The notes under the pieces were generated by a model. It saw only the letters and a list, made by a program, of their open reading frames with translations, had not been told where the DNA came from and made no database searches. Positions 50,508 through 58,551 of a DNA stretch of 64,000 nucleotides are shown here, piece after piece. The stretch covers positions 1 to 64,000 of the forward strand of contig CAWFET010000005.1 of NCBI GenBank assembly GCA_963815045.1, given 5' to 3'. The translations under genes were made by a program, and so were the position numbers. Each line of letters opens with the position of its first letter. Position 1 is the first letter of the stretch. This stretch comes from DASUPK01 sp963815045 (GTDB taxonomy: Bacteria > Actinomycetota > Thermoleophilia > Solirubrobacterales > 70-9).

Positions 50508-51755
50508 ATGTCGAGGCAGGGAGGCCCCCGGGTTCAGCTCTGGAGCGCGAATTTCGCGCCTGAGCCGACCGGCATCGCACCCGTCAGCACGGTCCTCGCC
50601 GACGAGCTGTCCGCGCGCGGCTGGCAGGTCGACGTCGTCGCCAACCACCCGCACTACCCCGATCCTCGCTGGGGCACCCGGCGCCGGCCCTACAGGCAGC
50701 GCCGTGGGGACGTCCGCCTTCTCCGGCTGCCGCTCCTGGTCGGGCGGGAGACCGGGAAGCAGCGAATGCTCCAGGAGATGAGCATCGTCTCCAGCTACCT
50801 GGCCGCCACCCCGGTCCTCGGGCCGCCGCTGCTCGGCAAGCCCGACGTTCTGCTGGTGGTCTCCCCTCCTTTTCCCGCCCTGCTCGCCGCCGTGCTCAAC
50901 GGGAGGCTGCGCGGCGTTCCGTGGGTCTACTGGATGCACGACCTGCTGCCGGATGGCGCCGTGACGACGGGGCTCGTGGACGAGGGCAGCAAGATCATGC
51001 GCGCCTCCCGCTGGCTCGAGCGGACGTCGTACGCGGAGTGCGAGAGCGTCGCCGTCCTCTCCCAGGCGTTCGCCGACAACGTCGTCGAGAAGGGGGTTCC
51101 GCCGGAGAAGGTGGAGCTGATCTACGACCCGGCGACGCGGCCGTTTCCCGAGCTGAGCGCCGACGAGCTCGGATCCGAGCGCGACGAGATCAAGGTCCTG
51201 AGCATGGGCAACATCGGCCTGACCCAGGGGCTGACTCCATTGGTGGCCGCCTGGGAGCGCTCTCCGGAGATCGCGAAGCGCAACGTCAAGCTCGTGGTCA
51301 CCGGCAACGGGGTGGCCGCCGACGACGCGCGTGCCGAGGTCCGCTCTGATCGCGTCGAGTTCCTCGGCCTCGTCTCCGACGAGCGCCTGGAGGAGGAGCT
51401 CCGCTCGTCGACCCTCGCGCTGGTCAGCCAGAGCTACACGGGAGCCGAGTTCAACCTGCCCTCGAAGCTCATGAACTTCATGGCCTACGGCCTGCCGATC
51501 GTCGCCGCCGTCCACCCGGACGGCGAGACCGCCCGCCTGGTCGAGAAGGCCGAGGCCGGCTGGGTCGCCGACAGCTCGGATCCCGACCTGTTCCCACGCA
51601 CGGTCATCTCCGCCCTGGAGAACCGCGACGACCTCCGGCGCAAGGCCTCGTCCGCGCGCGGCTACGCGGAGGAGAACTTCTCGACGGAGGCGTTCGCCGG
51701 CTCCTTCGACCGCCTGTTGCGCAGGGTGGCCCGCGTCGGGGCCGGGATCGCCTAG
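50508..51755 (+). CDS. GT4-type glycosyltransferase (WbuB-like)
   Basis: The 415-residue GT-B enzyme starts PRVQLWSANFAPEPTGIAPV, the WbuB/colanic-acid-type opening. It contains VVANHPHYPDPRWG, VSPPFPALLAAVLNG, VPWVYWMHDLLPDGA, and the donor domain with KVLSMGNIGLTQGLTPLVAA, VTGNGVAADDARAE and the terminal LPSKLMNFMAYGLPIVAAVH. It probably adds GlcNAc-type or related sugars. ATG 50508 was chosen. The TAG stop abuts the stop of the convergent epimerase gene in a TAGCTA palindrome. Confidence 0.89.
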   Translation: MSRQGGPRVQLWSANFAPEPTGIAPVSTVLADELSARGWQVDVVANHPHYPDPRWGTRRRPYRQRRGDVRLLRLPLLVGRETGKQRMLQEMSIVSSYLAATPVLGPPLLGKPDVLLVVSPPFPALLAAVLNGRLRGVPWVYWMHDLLPDGAVTTGLVDEGSKIMRASRWLERTSYAECESVAVLSQAFADNVVEKGVPPEKVELIYDPATRPFPELSADELGSERDEIKVLSMGNIGLTQGLTPLVAAWERSPEIAKRNVKLVVTGNGVAADDARAEVRSDRVEFLGLVSDERLEEELRSSTLALVSQSYTGAEFNLPSKLMNFMAYGLPIVAAVHPDGETARLVEKAEAGWVADSSDPDLFPRTVISALENRDDLRRKASSARGYAEENFSTEAFAGSFDRLLRRVARVGAGIA

Positions 51756-52733
51756 CTAGGCGGCGACCTTCTCCGAGAGCTGGTCGTAGATCCAGGCGTA
51801 GGTCTGCGCCATCCCCTCCTGGAGGGAGACACTCGGCTCCCATCCCAGGGCGGCCTGCAGCTGCGTGTTGTCGCTGTTGCGGCCGCGCACGCCCTGCGGC
51901 GCGCTCAGGTCGTAGTTGCGCTCGACCTTGATGCCCGCGATCTCCTCGACGATGTCGATCAGCTGGTTGATGGTCACCAGCTCGGTCGAGCCGAGGTTGA
52001 CCGGCGCCGTGTGATCGGAGCCCATCAGCGCCTTCGTTCCGTGGACGCAGTCGGTGATGTAGGTGAAGCTCCGGGTCTGCTCGCCGTCGCCCCAGACCTC
52101 GATCTCGTGGTCGCCGCTCAGCTTCGCCTGGGCGACCTTGCGGCAGATCGCCGCGGGAGCCTTCTCGCGCCCGCCGTCCCAGGTGCCCTCGGGCCCATAG
52201 ACGTTGTGGTAGCGGACGACCCGCGTGCCCAGGCCGAAGTCCTCGGTGAAGTGCCGGCACATGCGCTCGGAGAAGAGCTTCTCCCAGCCGTAGCCGTCCT
52301 CGGGCTCGGCCGGATAGGCGTCCTCCTCCTTCAGGGGCTGCACCTCGGCGTCGGTCTGCTTCTCCGCGGCGTAGACGCACGCCGACGATGAGAAGAGGAA
52401 GCGCTCCACGCCGTTGTCGCGGGAGGCCTCGAGCAGATGCGTGTTGATCAGCACCGAGAGCATGCAGAGCGCCTTGTTGAGCTCGATGAAGCCCATGCCG
52501 CCCATGTCGGCGGCGAGGTTGTAGACCTGTCCGACTCCCTCGGTCGCCTGGTAGCAGGCGTCGCGCAGGCTCAGATCCAGCTCGAAGTTCTCCGCGTCGT
52601 CGAAGCGCTGGTACCACTCGTCAGCGGGCTTCTTGTCGACGGCCCGCACCGTCGCCCCCTGCTCCAGAAGGTCTCGGACCAGGTGGCCCCCGATGAACCC
52701 ACCCGCTCCCGTCACGAGAATCTCATTGCTCAT
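51756..52733 (-). CDS. NAD-dependent epimerase, GDP-mannose 3,5-epimerase-like
   Basis: The 325-residue extended SDR has the NAD motif EILVTGAGGFIGGHLVRDLL (residues 4-23), AADMGGMGFIELNKALCM (near residue 78) and catalytic YGWEK (near residue 152), then VVRYHNVYGPEGTWDGGREK. The ADMGGMGFI signature is that of GDP-mannose 3,5-epimerase. The start ATG 52733 overlaps the stop of the kinase gene (ATGA). It would supply GDP-L-galactose or a related sugar (inference). Related GDP-sugar dehydratases are not visible nearby. Confidence 0.87.
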   Translation of the reverse strand: MSNEILVTGAGGFIGGHLVRDLLEQGATVRAVDKKPADEWYQRFDDAENFELDLSLRDACYQATEGVGQVYNLAADMGGMGFIELNKALCMLSVLINTHLLEASRDNGVERFLFSSSACVYAAEKQTDAEVQPLKEEDAYPAEPEDGYGWEKLFSERMCRHFTEDFGLGTRVVRYHNVYGPEGTWDGGREKAPAAICRKVAQAKLSGDHEIEVWGDGEQTRSFTYITDCVHGTKALMGSDHTAPVNLGSTELVTINQLIDIVEEIAGIKVERNYDLSAPQGVRGRNSDNTQLQAALGWEPSVSLQEGMAQTYAWIYDQLSEKVAA

Positions 52734-54220
52734 GTCAATGCCCCTTCCCCCGTCCTGGTCGGCTCGACCGAGGAGTAGTAGCCGTAGTAGTCGTCGTCGC
52801 TGCCCTTCGTCAGCCCGGTGACCACGAGACCCGTGGGCTTCTCGGGCAGGTGCTCCATGACCTGCTTCGCGGCGGCGGCCTGATCGAAGGTCGTCTGCCT
52901 GAGCCGCACGCAGAGCAGGGTGCCGTCGACCTGCGGCAGAACCTCGAGCGTGTCGCCCACCGGCAGCAGGGGGGCGCAGTCGATGACCACCAGGTCGTAG
53001 ACCTTTCGGAGCTGAGCGAGGAAGTCGCGGAACCTCTTCGAGGCGAGCATCTCGGTCGGCTGTAGCACGGTGCTGCCGGCCGGGATCACCGGCAGGTTCT
53101 CGGCGCCGCGACCCTGCACCTCGATCGTCCGCAGCACCTCCTTGGGCTCCGCCTCGCCGGCCAGGTACTCGCTGAGACCGGGCTCGGAATCGAAGGCGAG
53201 CCGCGAGGCGATCACCGGGCGGCGGAAATCGCACTCGACGAGGATCGTGCGCCTGCCGACCAGCGCGCTCGCATACGCGTACCAGGAGGCGACCGTCGAC
53301 TTCCCCTCCTCGGGAAGCGGGCTGGTCACCGCGACCACCTGAAGCTCCTCGTCCCTGCCGAGGAAGTCCACGTTCTTGCGCAGGATGCGGAATGCCTCGA
53401 GATCCGATTCCGAGGCCAGCCCGGAGCCGTTCTTCGACATGCCGGCCATGCCCAGGCTGTCCTTTCGCACGTAGCCGACCAGGGGGAGGCCGAGGCGCTT
53501 CTGCACCTCGTGCCCGTCAGTCACCCGCCGGTCGAGCGTCTCCCTGAGGAAGGCGATCGCGATGCCGAGCAGGAGCCCGAGGAAGAGGGCGATGATCGTG
53601 TCCCGGAGCGGCTTGGGCGAAGAGGGACTGCTCGGAACCTGCGCCGGCTTGACGATGGTGACCGGCTCGGCGACCGCCGCCAGGGCGAGCAGGCGCGCCC
53701 TCAGGGTGGAGGCCGCGGGCGAGTCGGGGATCGCCTTCGCGCGGGCCTTGTAGAAGTCCCTGGCGTCCTCTCGGGTCAGCTTCTTGACGGAGGCTCCGAT
53801 CTGGTTGGCGGCGCGGGCCGCCTGCTGCGCCGTGTCGGAGCTGACCTGGACCGTCACCAGGTTGTTGTTGACGTTGACGGTGGCGCTGGTGTCGGACTTG
53901 AGCTGGTCGGCGGTCGGATCGCCGCCGAGTGCCTTGCTCGCATCCGCCAGCACGTCGCCCCTGGTCACCCTGGCGGCTCCGGCGCCGGAGACGTTCTGGG
54001 GGAAGAAGTCGACGCTTCCTCCGCCGCCGATCACCGACGGAGCCTGCAGGCCCGGGTCCTGGAACTGCAGGTCGGTACTGGCCTGGTAGGTCGTGCTTCG
54101 CACCTGATCGACGGCGAAAGCGGCCGCGCCGGCGAGCACGGTGACGAGCACGATCTGCTTCCAGCGGCGCCGCAGCACGCTGAGGTAATCGCTCAGATTT
54201 CTAGTTTCTCCAGATTCCAT
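52730..54220 (-). CDS. Wzz-domain BY-kinase (polysaccharide co-polymerase)
   Basis: The 496-residue protein combines an N-terminal Wzz chain-length domain (helix 1 about residues 20-36; second helix about residues 207-226, DTIIALFLGLLLGIAIAFLR) with a cytoplasmic CpsD/CapB-like tyrosine kinase. Walker A-like SPLPEEGKSTVASW lies near residue 299, Walker A' ILVECDFRRPVI near 328, Walker B YDLVVIDCAPLLPVG near 415 and a C-terminal tyrosine cluster DDDYYGYYSS at residues 475-484. It regulates polymerisation and export of the glycan. The usual PGEGKS is LPEEGKS here. Confidence 0.91.
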   Translation of the reverse strand: MESGETRNLSDYLSVLRRRWKQIVLVTVLAGAAAFAVDQVRSTTYQASTDLQFQDPGLQAPSVIGGGGSVDFFPQNVSGAGAARVTRGDVLADASKALGGDPTADQLKSDTSATVNVNNNLVTVQVSSDTAQQAARAANQIGASVKKLTREDARDFYKARAKAIPDSPAASTLRARLLALAAVAEPVTIVKPAQVPSSPSSPKPLRDTIIALFLGLLLGIAIAFLRETLDRRVTDGHEVQKRLGLPLVGYVRKDSLGMAGMSKNGSGLASESDLEAFRILRKNVDFLGRDEELQVVAVTSPLPEEGKSTVASWYAYASALVGRRTILVECDFRRPVIASRLAFDSEPGLSEYLAGEAEPKEVLRTIEVQGRGAENLPVIPAGSTVLQPTEMLASKRFRDFLAQLRKVYDLVVIDCAPLLPVGDTLEVLPQVDGTLLCVRLRQTTFDQAAAAKQVMEHLPEKPTGLVVTGLTKGSDDDYYGYYSSVEPTRTGEGALT

Positions 54221-54374
54221 TCCTCAGGACCCCCGCGAAGTCGCATCAAGATAGCGGGAAGTCGAATACCTCCACCCCAGTTGTCCGGAGCTTGGTGGGT
54301 GGGCTTTCAAAGACCCGTCTGTGAGCCGCGGGAACCAGCGTTTGCCCGCCCACAACCGCGCTACTCTGGCGCCC

Positions 54375-55178
54375 GTGGCACCCCCGGGGAAGAAGAGCGC
54401 GAAGTCCGCCGAGGAGTGGCTGCTCAATGGATCCGGGCCCAGCGAGTCGGCGGATCCCGGCGCAAACGGGGACTTCGAGCCTGAATCGGCACCGGCGGCC
54501 GGCGCCCCTTCCACCGAGCCGGTCGGCGATGAGACCGCTCAGTGGATCGTCGATCCGGCCGGAAAGCTGACCGCCGTCGAGCAGCCCGCCCCCGCGGAGA
54601 AGGCCGCCCCCACGGAGCGAAAGGGTGAGGAGAAGACCGACGGTGAAGCCACCGCCAGCCCGGCGACGGAGACGGAGAACCGGGACCTGGCCAAGCGGAT
54701 CCGCGACCTCCAGACGCAGCTCAGGGTTCAGGAGAAGGACGCGAAGGCCGAGCTCACGGCGGCGCTCAAGGAGCGCGACGTGGACTTCAAGGCCCAGATG
54801 AAGTCCGCTGAGAAGGCGTTCGAGGCCCGGCAGGCGGAGCTCCGCGGGCAGATCGAGAAGCTGGAGTCAGAGCTCGCCGCCGCGAAGCAGGCCGCGGACG
54901 ACCAGAAGGCAGCCGCCAAGCCTCAGCCTCAGCCCAAGGCGACGGCCGCAAAGGCGAGGGGCCGCCGGGGAGCTCGCAAGACCGGATCGCTGGACCTGAA
55001 CGAGGCCACGTTCGAGGAGCTCCGCAACCTGGGCCTCTCCGTCACGCAGAGTGCCCGCGTGATCGCCTATCGCGACGTCCGGAGCGGCTTCGAGTCGCTC
55101 GACGAGCTGAACGAGATCCCCGGGCTCCCCAAGGAGACCCGGACGGACCTCCGCAAGCAGGTCACCCTTTCGAGCTGA
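54375..55178 (+). CDS. Coiled-coil protein with C-terminal helix-hairpin-helix
   Basis: From GTG 54375 the protein has about 267 residues (an ATG at 54321 adds 18). It starts with a low-complexity acidic/Ala/Pro region. A coiled coil follows (LAKRIRDLQTQLRVQEKDAK, KAFEARQAELRGQIEKLESE, about residues 105-190), then a basic linker (ATAAKARGRRGARKTG). The ComEA-like HhH pair is SLDLNEATFEELRNLGLSVT, AYRDVRSGFESLDELNEIPG. HhH motifs bind DNA backbone or mediate protein contacts. Its presence beside the BY-kinase is unexplained; it could be a scaffold. Confidence 0.75.
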   Translation: MAPPGKKSAKSAEEWLLNGSGPSESADPGANGDFEPESAPAAGAPSTEPVGDETAQWIVDPAGKLTAVEQPAPAEKAAPTERKGEEKTDGEATASPATETENRDLAKRIRDLQTQLRVQEKDAKAELTAALKERDVDFKAQMKSAEKAFEARQAELRGQIEKLESELAAAKQAADDQKAAAKPQPQPKATAAKARGRRGARKTGSLDLNEATFEELRNLGLSVTQSARVIAYRDVRSGFESLDELNEIPGLPKETRTDLRKQVTLSS

Positions 55179-57175
55179 CCTGCCGACGAGCGAGCAGCTC
55201 GTCGAGCTGCTGCCTGAAGGGGCCGGCCGGGAGCAGGTACAGGCTGCGCGGGGCGAGACGGCGGGCGGCGCGGAGCTGCGCTTCGACGCCCCGCCGATTC
55301 CCAAGCCGCGCCTCGATCCGGGCCATCAGCAGATGGTCACGCCAGTTGTATGGATCCCGGTCGATCGCGTCCTGCGCCGCGCTCCGGGCGCCGGGCAGAT
55401 CGCCGGCCGCCTCGAGGGCCAGCGACCTGGCCGCGTACGGGGAGCTGGCCCAGGGCTCGGCGTCGACCGCCTCGTCGGCGATCTCCTTCGCGCGGACAGG
55501 ATTCCCGGCCACGAGCTCGTTCTGGCTCGCCCGGACCCTCTCGGTTGAGACGAGCCCCGGAACCTGGGAGAGGGCGGCGGCCACCGCCACCGCCACCAGA
55601 GCCCATCGCGCCCACGGCCGCAACGGCGGCTCGCCGTAGCGATCGAAGCCGCCGGCGGCCGCGACGGCGATTCCCCCGATCGCGAGGGTTCCGATTCCGC
55701 CGAGCTCCCACATCCAGTCCACGCCCGCGTACGCGAGGAAGACGATGAACGCCGCGATCAACGCGGAGCCGGCCGCGAGCTCACGCCGCCGCCTCCATCT
55801 CGTCCTCGCCTGGATCGCCGCCGCGAGCAGCCCGCCGAGTGCGACGAGCAGCGCGAGCAACCCGGGGAGACCGAGCTCGGCGGCCTGCTCCAGATAGAGG
55901 GAGTGCGCATCCCGCACGAAGTCCGCGGTCCCATGGCGGCTCCAATAGAACTCGAACGCACCCGGGCCGATCCCGTCCAGGGGATGCGCCTGGAACGCAT
56001 CCGTGGCGGCGGTCCACACGTCGTAGCGCGCGCTGCCGAGGCTGGTGAACCGGACGGTGCCGCCGGTCGAGGGCGGCGGCTTCTCGTTCTTGAAGTCGTC
56101 CCATGCGGTTCCGAGCGGGCCGTGCAGCGCGATGGCCAGTAGCAGCGCCCCGGCCGCGCCGGCAGCCAGGACGATCCGGGCAGAGCCCGAGTCCATTCGC
56201 ACGCGATCGAGCCCGGCACGCTGCGTCATCGCGGCGACGGCGGCGCACGCCACCGCCCACCGCGATCACCGTGAGCGCGACGGCCCCGCCGCCCGAGTCG
56301 CCGGTGGCGTGGGCGATCGCGGGCTGCCCGCGGACCACAAGGATCGCCACGGCCGATCCGGCGCCCGCGACGATCGTGTTCGCGGCAGCCGTCCAGCGGT
56401 GGCGGCTCAGGGCGATCGCGGCGATCGCGGCGATCACGACCGCGGCCGCGGCGAACCGCGAATAGCTCAGGTAGACGGTCAGGGCCGCGACCGGAACGCA
56501 CGCGAGGGTCGCCGCCCGGATCTCGTAACGGGACGCGTTCGCGCTCAGGGTCAACCCGATCGCCACCGCCATCGCCCCCCAGCACGAGACCCCGTTCCAG
56601 TAGTCGAACGGATAGCTCAGCCGATCGGCTCCGGTCCCGGACGTGAAGTGGTCCGTGATCAGGTGCGGGAAGAGGCGGGCCGTCAGGGCGAAGAACGGAA
56701 GGGCCAGCGCGGCGGCCGCGAATCCCATCGCCGCGCCGCGCCACGTGTAGCGGTTGAGGGCGAGGAAGGCGAGCGCCACGACGCCCGTGTACTCGAGGAC
56801 ACGCGCGAGCTCCTCCGTCGTCCGCTCGTCGCTCTCCGACCAGGCATGCGAGAGCAGGGTGAGCGCCGCGAGTGCGGCAAGCCCGCCGATCGCAACCCAG
56901 GCCGCCGGCGTGAGTCTGGCCCGCGGCAGGATGCCCGTGGCGAGTCCCACGGCCACGGCGGCCCAGATGGCGAGGGCGACCTGGTGCCGTATGACGACGT
57001 CGTAGCCCCCGCCGTTGAAGGCCAGGATCAGGACCAGAAAGGCGGAGATCGCGAAGCCCGCGGCACGCCGCGCGATCAGCCGCCGCGGCGTATCCCCCCG
57101 CCTCCTCCTCGAAGACCTCGCCCCAGCCGCCGGATCGCCCGATCGGACCGCCGTGGCGTCAGCCACCGCGGTCAC
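55162..57175 (-). CDS. O-antigen ligase-like protein with C-terminal TPR-like region (apparent frameshift)
   Basis: From GTG 57175 the frame encodes about 9-10 membrane helices (AGFAISAFLVLILAFNGGGY, VALAFLALNRYTW, ALTARLFPHLITDHF) to AVALTVIAVGG. It then changes frame at about 56250-56260, where ACAAVAAMTQRAGLDRVRMD takes over and runs to 55162. That part has further membrane helices, the periplasmic loop IGPGAFEFYWSRHGTADFVR, DAHSLYLEQAAELGLPGLLA typical of O-antigen ligases, and TPR-like helices after residue 250. The shift is one extra base or two missing in GTGGGCGGTGGCG. Function: a second Wzy/WaaL-like enzyme of the locus. Confidence 0.78.
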
Positions 57176-57250
57176 AAGCGGCGCCAGGCGTGCGCCTACG
57201 CAAAATCGTGGGGTGTCCCATACATAAAATTCTGTACGATTCCCGGCTTG
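57176..57250. promoter_or_regulatory. AT-richer divergent promoter gap
   Basis: This 75-base gap separates the divergent O-antigen-ligase-like gene and the small wall-type protein. It includes CATACATAAAATTCTGTACG, distinctly AT-rich for this DNA. It probably holds promoter elements for both genes. I cannot place -35/-10 boxes with confidence. Confidence 0.45.
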
Positions 57251-57640
57251 ATGAGCGCCACTTGGAGGAGCGGTAAGGGGAAAATTGCTTCGATCCTCGC
57301 GATCGGAGCGCTCGTGATCCTAGTCGCGGCACCCAACGCCGCGGGCCAGGCGGCTCTCGATCAGTACATCCCGACGGGAAATCCCGCGGGAGGGGACAAG
57401 GGCGGAGGCAGTCTCGACAGCCCTGTCATTCCGCAGGGTCCGACGGAGGTGGAGCGTGCTCACAAGCTCGCTGCCGCCAGCGACGGGCCTGGCACCGACA
57501 GGGGCGGAAGTCTGCCGCTCACCGACTACCCGAGCACCCCATTCCTCTGGATCGTGATCGCCGTCCTCGTGGCTGCGGGCCTGATCCGGATCGGAATCGA
57601 AGTCAAGAAACGAAGAGCGGCGGCGCTGACCACCGGCTAA
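57251..57640 (+). CDS. Small exported protein with LPxT-like C-terminal sorting signal
   Basis: The 129-residue protein has a signal peptide (IASILAIGALVILVAAPNAA), a Gly/Asp-rich exported body and a C-terminal segment SLPLTDYPSTPFLWIVIAVL followed by more hydrophobic residues and KKRRAA. The order LPLT, hydrophobic helix, basic tail resembles a sortase sorting signal, although the fifth residue is Asp, not Gly. It may instead be a type I membrane protein. It precedes the initiating sugar transferase by 89 bases, so it may belong to the polysaccharide locus. Confidence 0.65.
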   Translation: MSATWRSGKGKIASILAIGALVILVAAPNAAGQAALDQYIPTGNPAGGDKGGGSLDSPVIPQGPTEVERAHKLAAASDGPGTDRGGSLPLTDYPSTPFLWIVIAVLVAAGLIRIGIEVKKRRAAALTTG

Positions 57641-57729
57641 GTGCCGTCAGTCGGATGGGGACCGTCGGGGTGAAAGGGACCCCGCGGTATCGGAATCGAA
57701 GTTCACGGGAGAAGAAAGGACTATCGGTT

Positions 57730-58539
57730 ATGGACTCGGCTCAAAGGGGTTCACTCGCGGTCATCGAGGCCAAGACGACCAAGTCGCGCGGAGGTGGCCC
57801 GCGGGACAGGATCACGACTGAGGGCGCCCAGACGATGGGCGGCGGGGGGATCAACGGCAGCGCGGGCGCGGCCATCCTCAGGCCGTCCGCCCTTCCGGGC
57901 ACGGCGACTCCCGAGACCCTGGTCCAGCCGGGTAACGGAACCCTCGCGAAGGCGACCAAGCGGACCATCGATCTGTTCGGCGCGCTCGTCCTACTCGCGA
58001 TCCTGTCGCCCTTGATGCTGGTCACCGCCCTGCTGATCAAGCTCGACTCGGCCGGGCCGATCCTCTTCCGGCAGCGGCGAATCGGGCGCAGCGACGAGCC
58101 ATTCACGATGCTCAAGTTCCGCACGATGATCGACGGCGCTGACGAGCAGAAGGCGGCGCTCCGCCATCTGAACGAGGCCGCCGAGGGGCTCTTCAAGATC
58201 GACGGCGATCCTCGCGTCACCCGGATCGGCCGCTGGCTCCGAGCGACGTCCCTCGACGAATTGCCTCAGCTCTTCCACGTCGTCACCGGCAGGATGAGCC
58301 TGGTCGGCCCAAGGCCGCTCGTGCCCGACGAGGATGCGCTGATCACCGGCGCGAATCGCCGCCGCCTGCAGATGCGGCCCGGCATGACGGGCGTCTGGCA
58401 GATCAATGGCGCCTCGTCGATTCCGATCAATCAGATGGTCGTGCTCGACCGAGGCTACCTCGACGGCTGGTCGCTCTGGCTCGACTGCCGCATCCTGCTG
58501 AAGACGGCATCGCACGTGGTTCTGCGGCGCGGCTTGTAG
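57730..58539 (+). CDS. Polyprenyl-phosphate sugar-1-phosphate transferase (initiating transferase)
   Basis: The protein has about 269 residues from ATG 57730. One membrane helix (LFGALVLLAILSPLMLVTAL) is followed by the conserved catalytic domain: SAGPILFRQRRIGRSDEPFT, MLKFRTM, RITRIGRWLRATSLDELPQL-like (VTRIGRWLRATSLDELPQLF), GRMSLVGPRPLVPDEDAL, RPGMTGVWQINGASSI and LDRGYLDGWSLWLDCRIL. It links the first sugar phosphate to undecaprenyl phosphate, the first step of the pathway. The N-terminal 70 residues are low complexity, and only a short membrane part is present, as in the monotopic WbaP/PglC class. Confidence 0.92.
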   Translation: MDSAQRGSLAVIEAKTTKSRGGGPRDRITTEGAQTMGGGGINGSAGAAILRPSALPGTATPETLVQPGNGTLAKATKRTIDLFGALVLLAILSPLMLVTALLIKLDSAGPILFRQRRIGRSDEPFTMLKFRTMIDGADEQKAALRHLNEAAEGLFKIDGDPRVTRIGRWLRATSLDELPQLFHVVTGRMSLVGPRPLVPDEDALITGANRRRLQMRPGMTGVWQINGASSIPINQMVVLDRGYLDGWSLWLDCRILLKTASHVVLRRGL

Positions 58540-58551
58540 TCGCCGACACCT

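Noticed and set aside
48056..50509. Open frame of about 800 codons on the minus strand overlapping the flippase and polymerase genes
   Set aside because: It runs out of phase with the real polymerase gene and antisense to the flippase; composition is Gly/Arg/Pro low complexity without hydrophobic helices.
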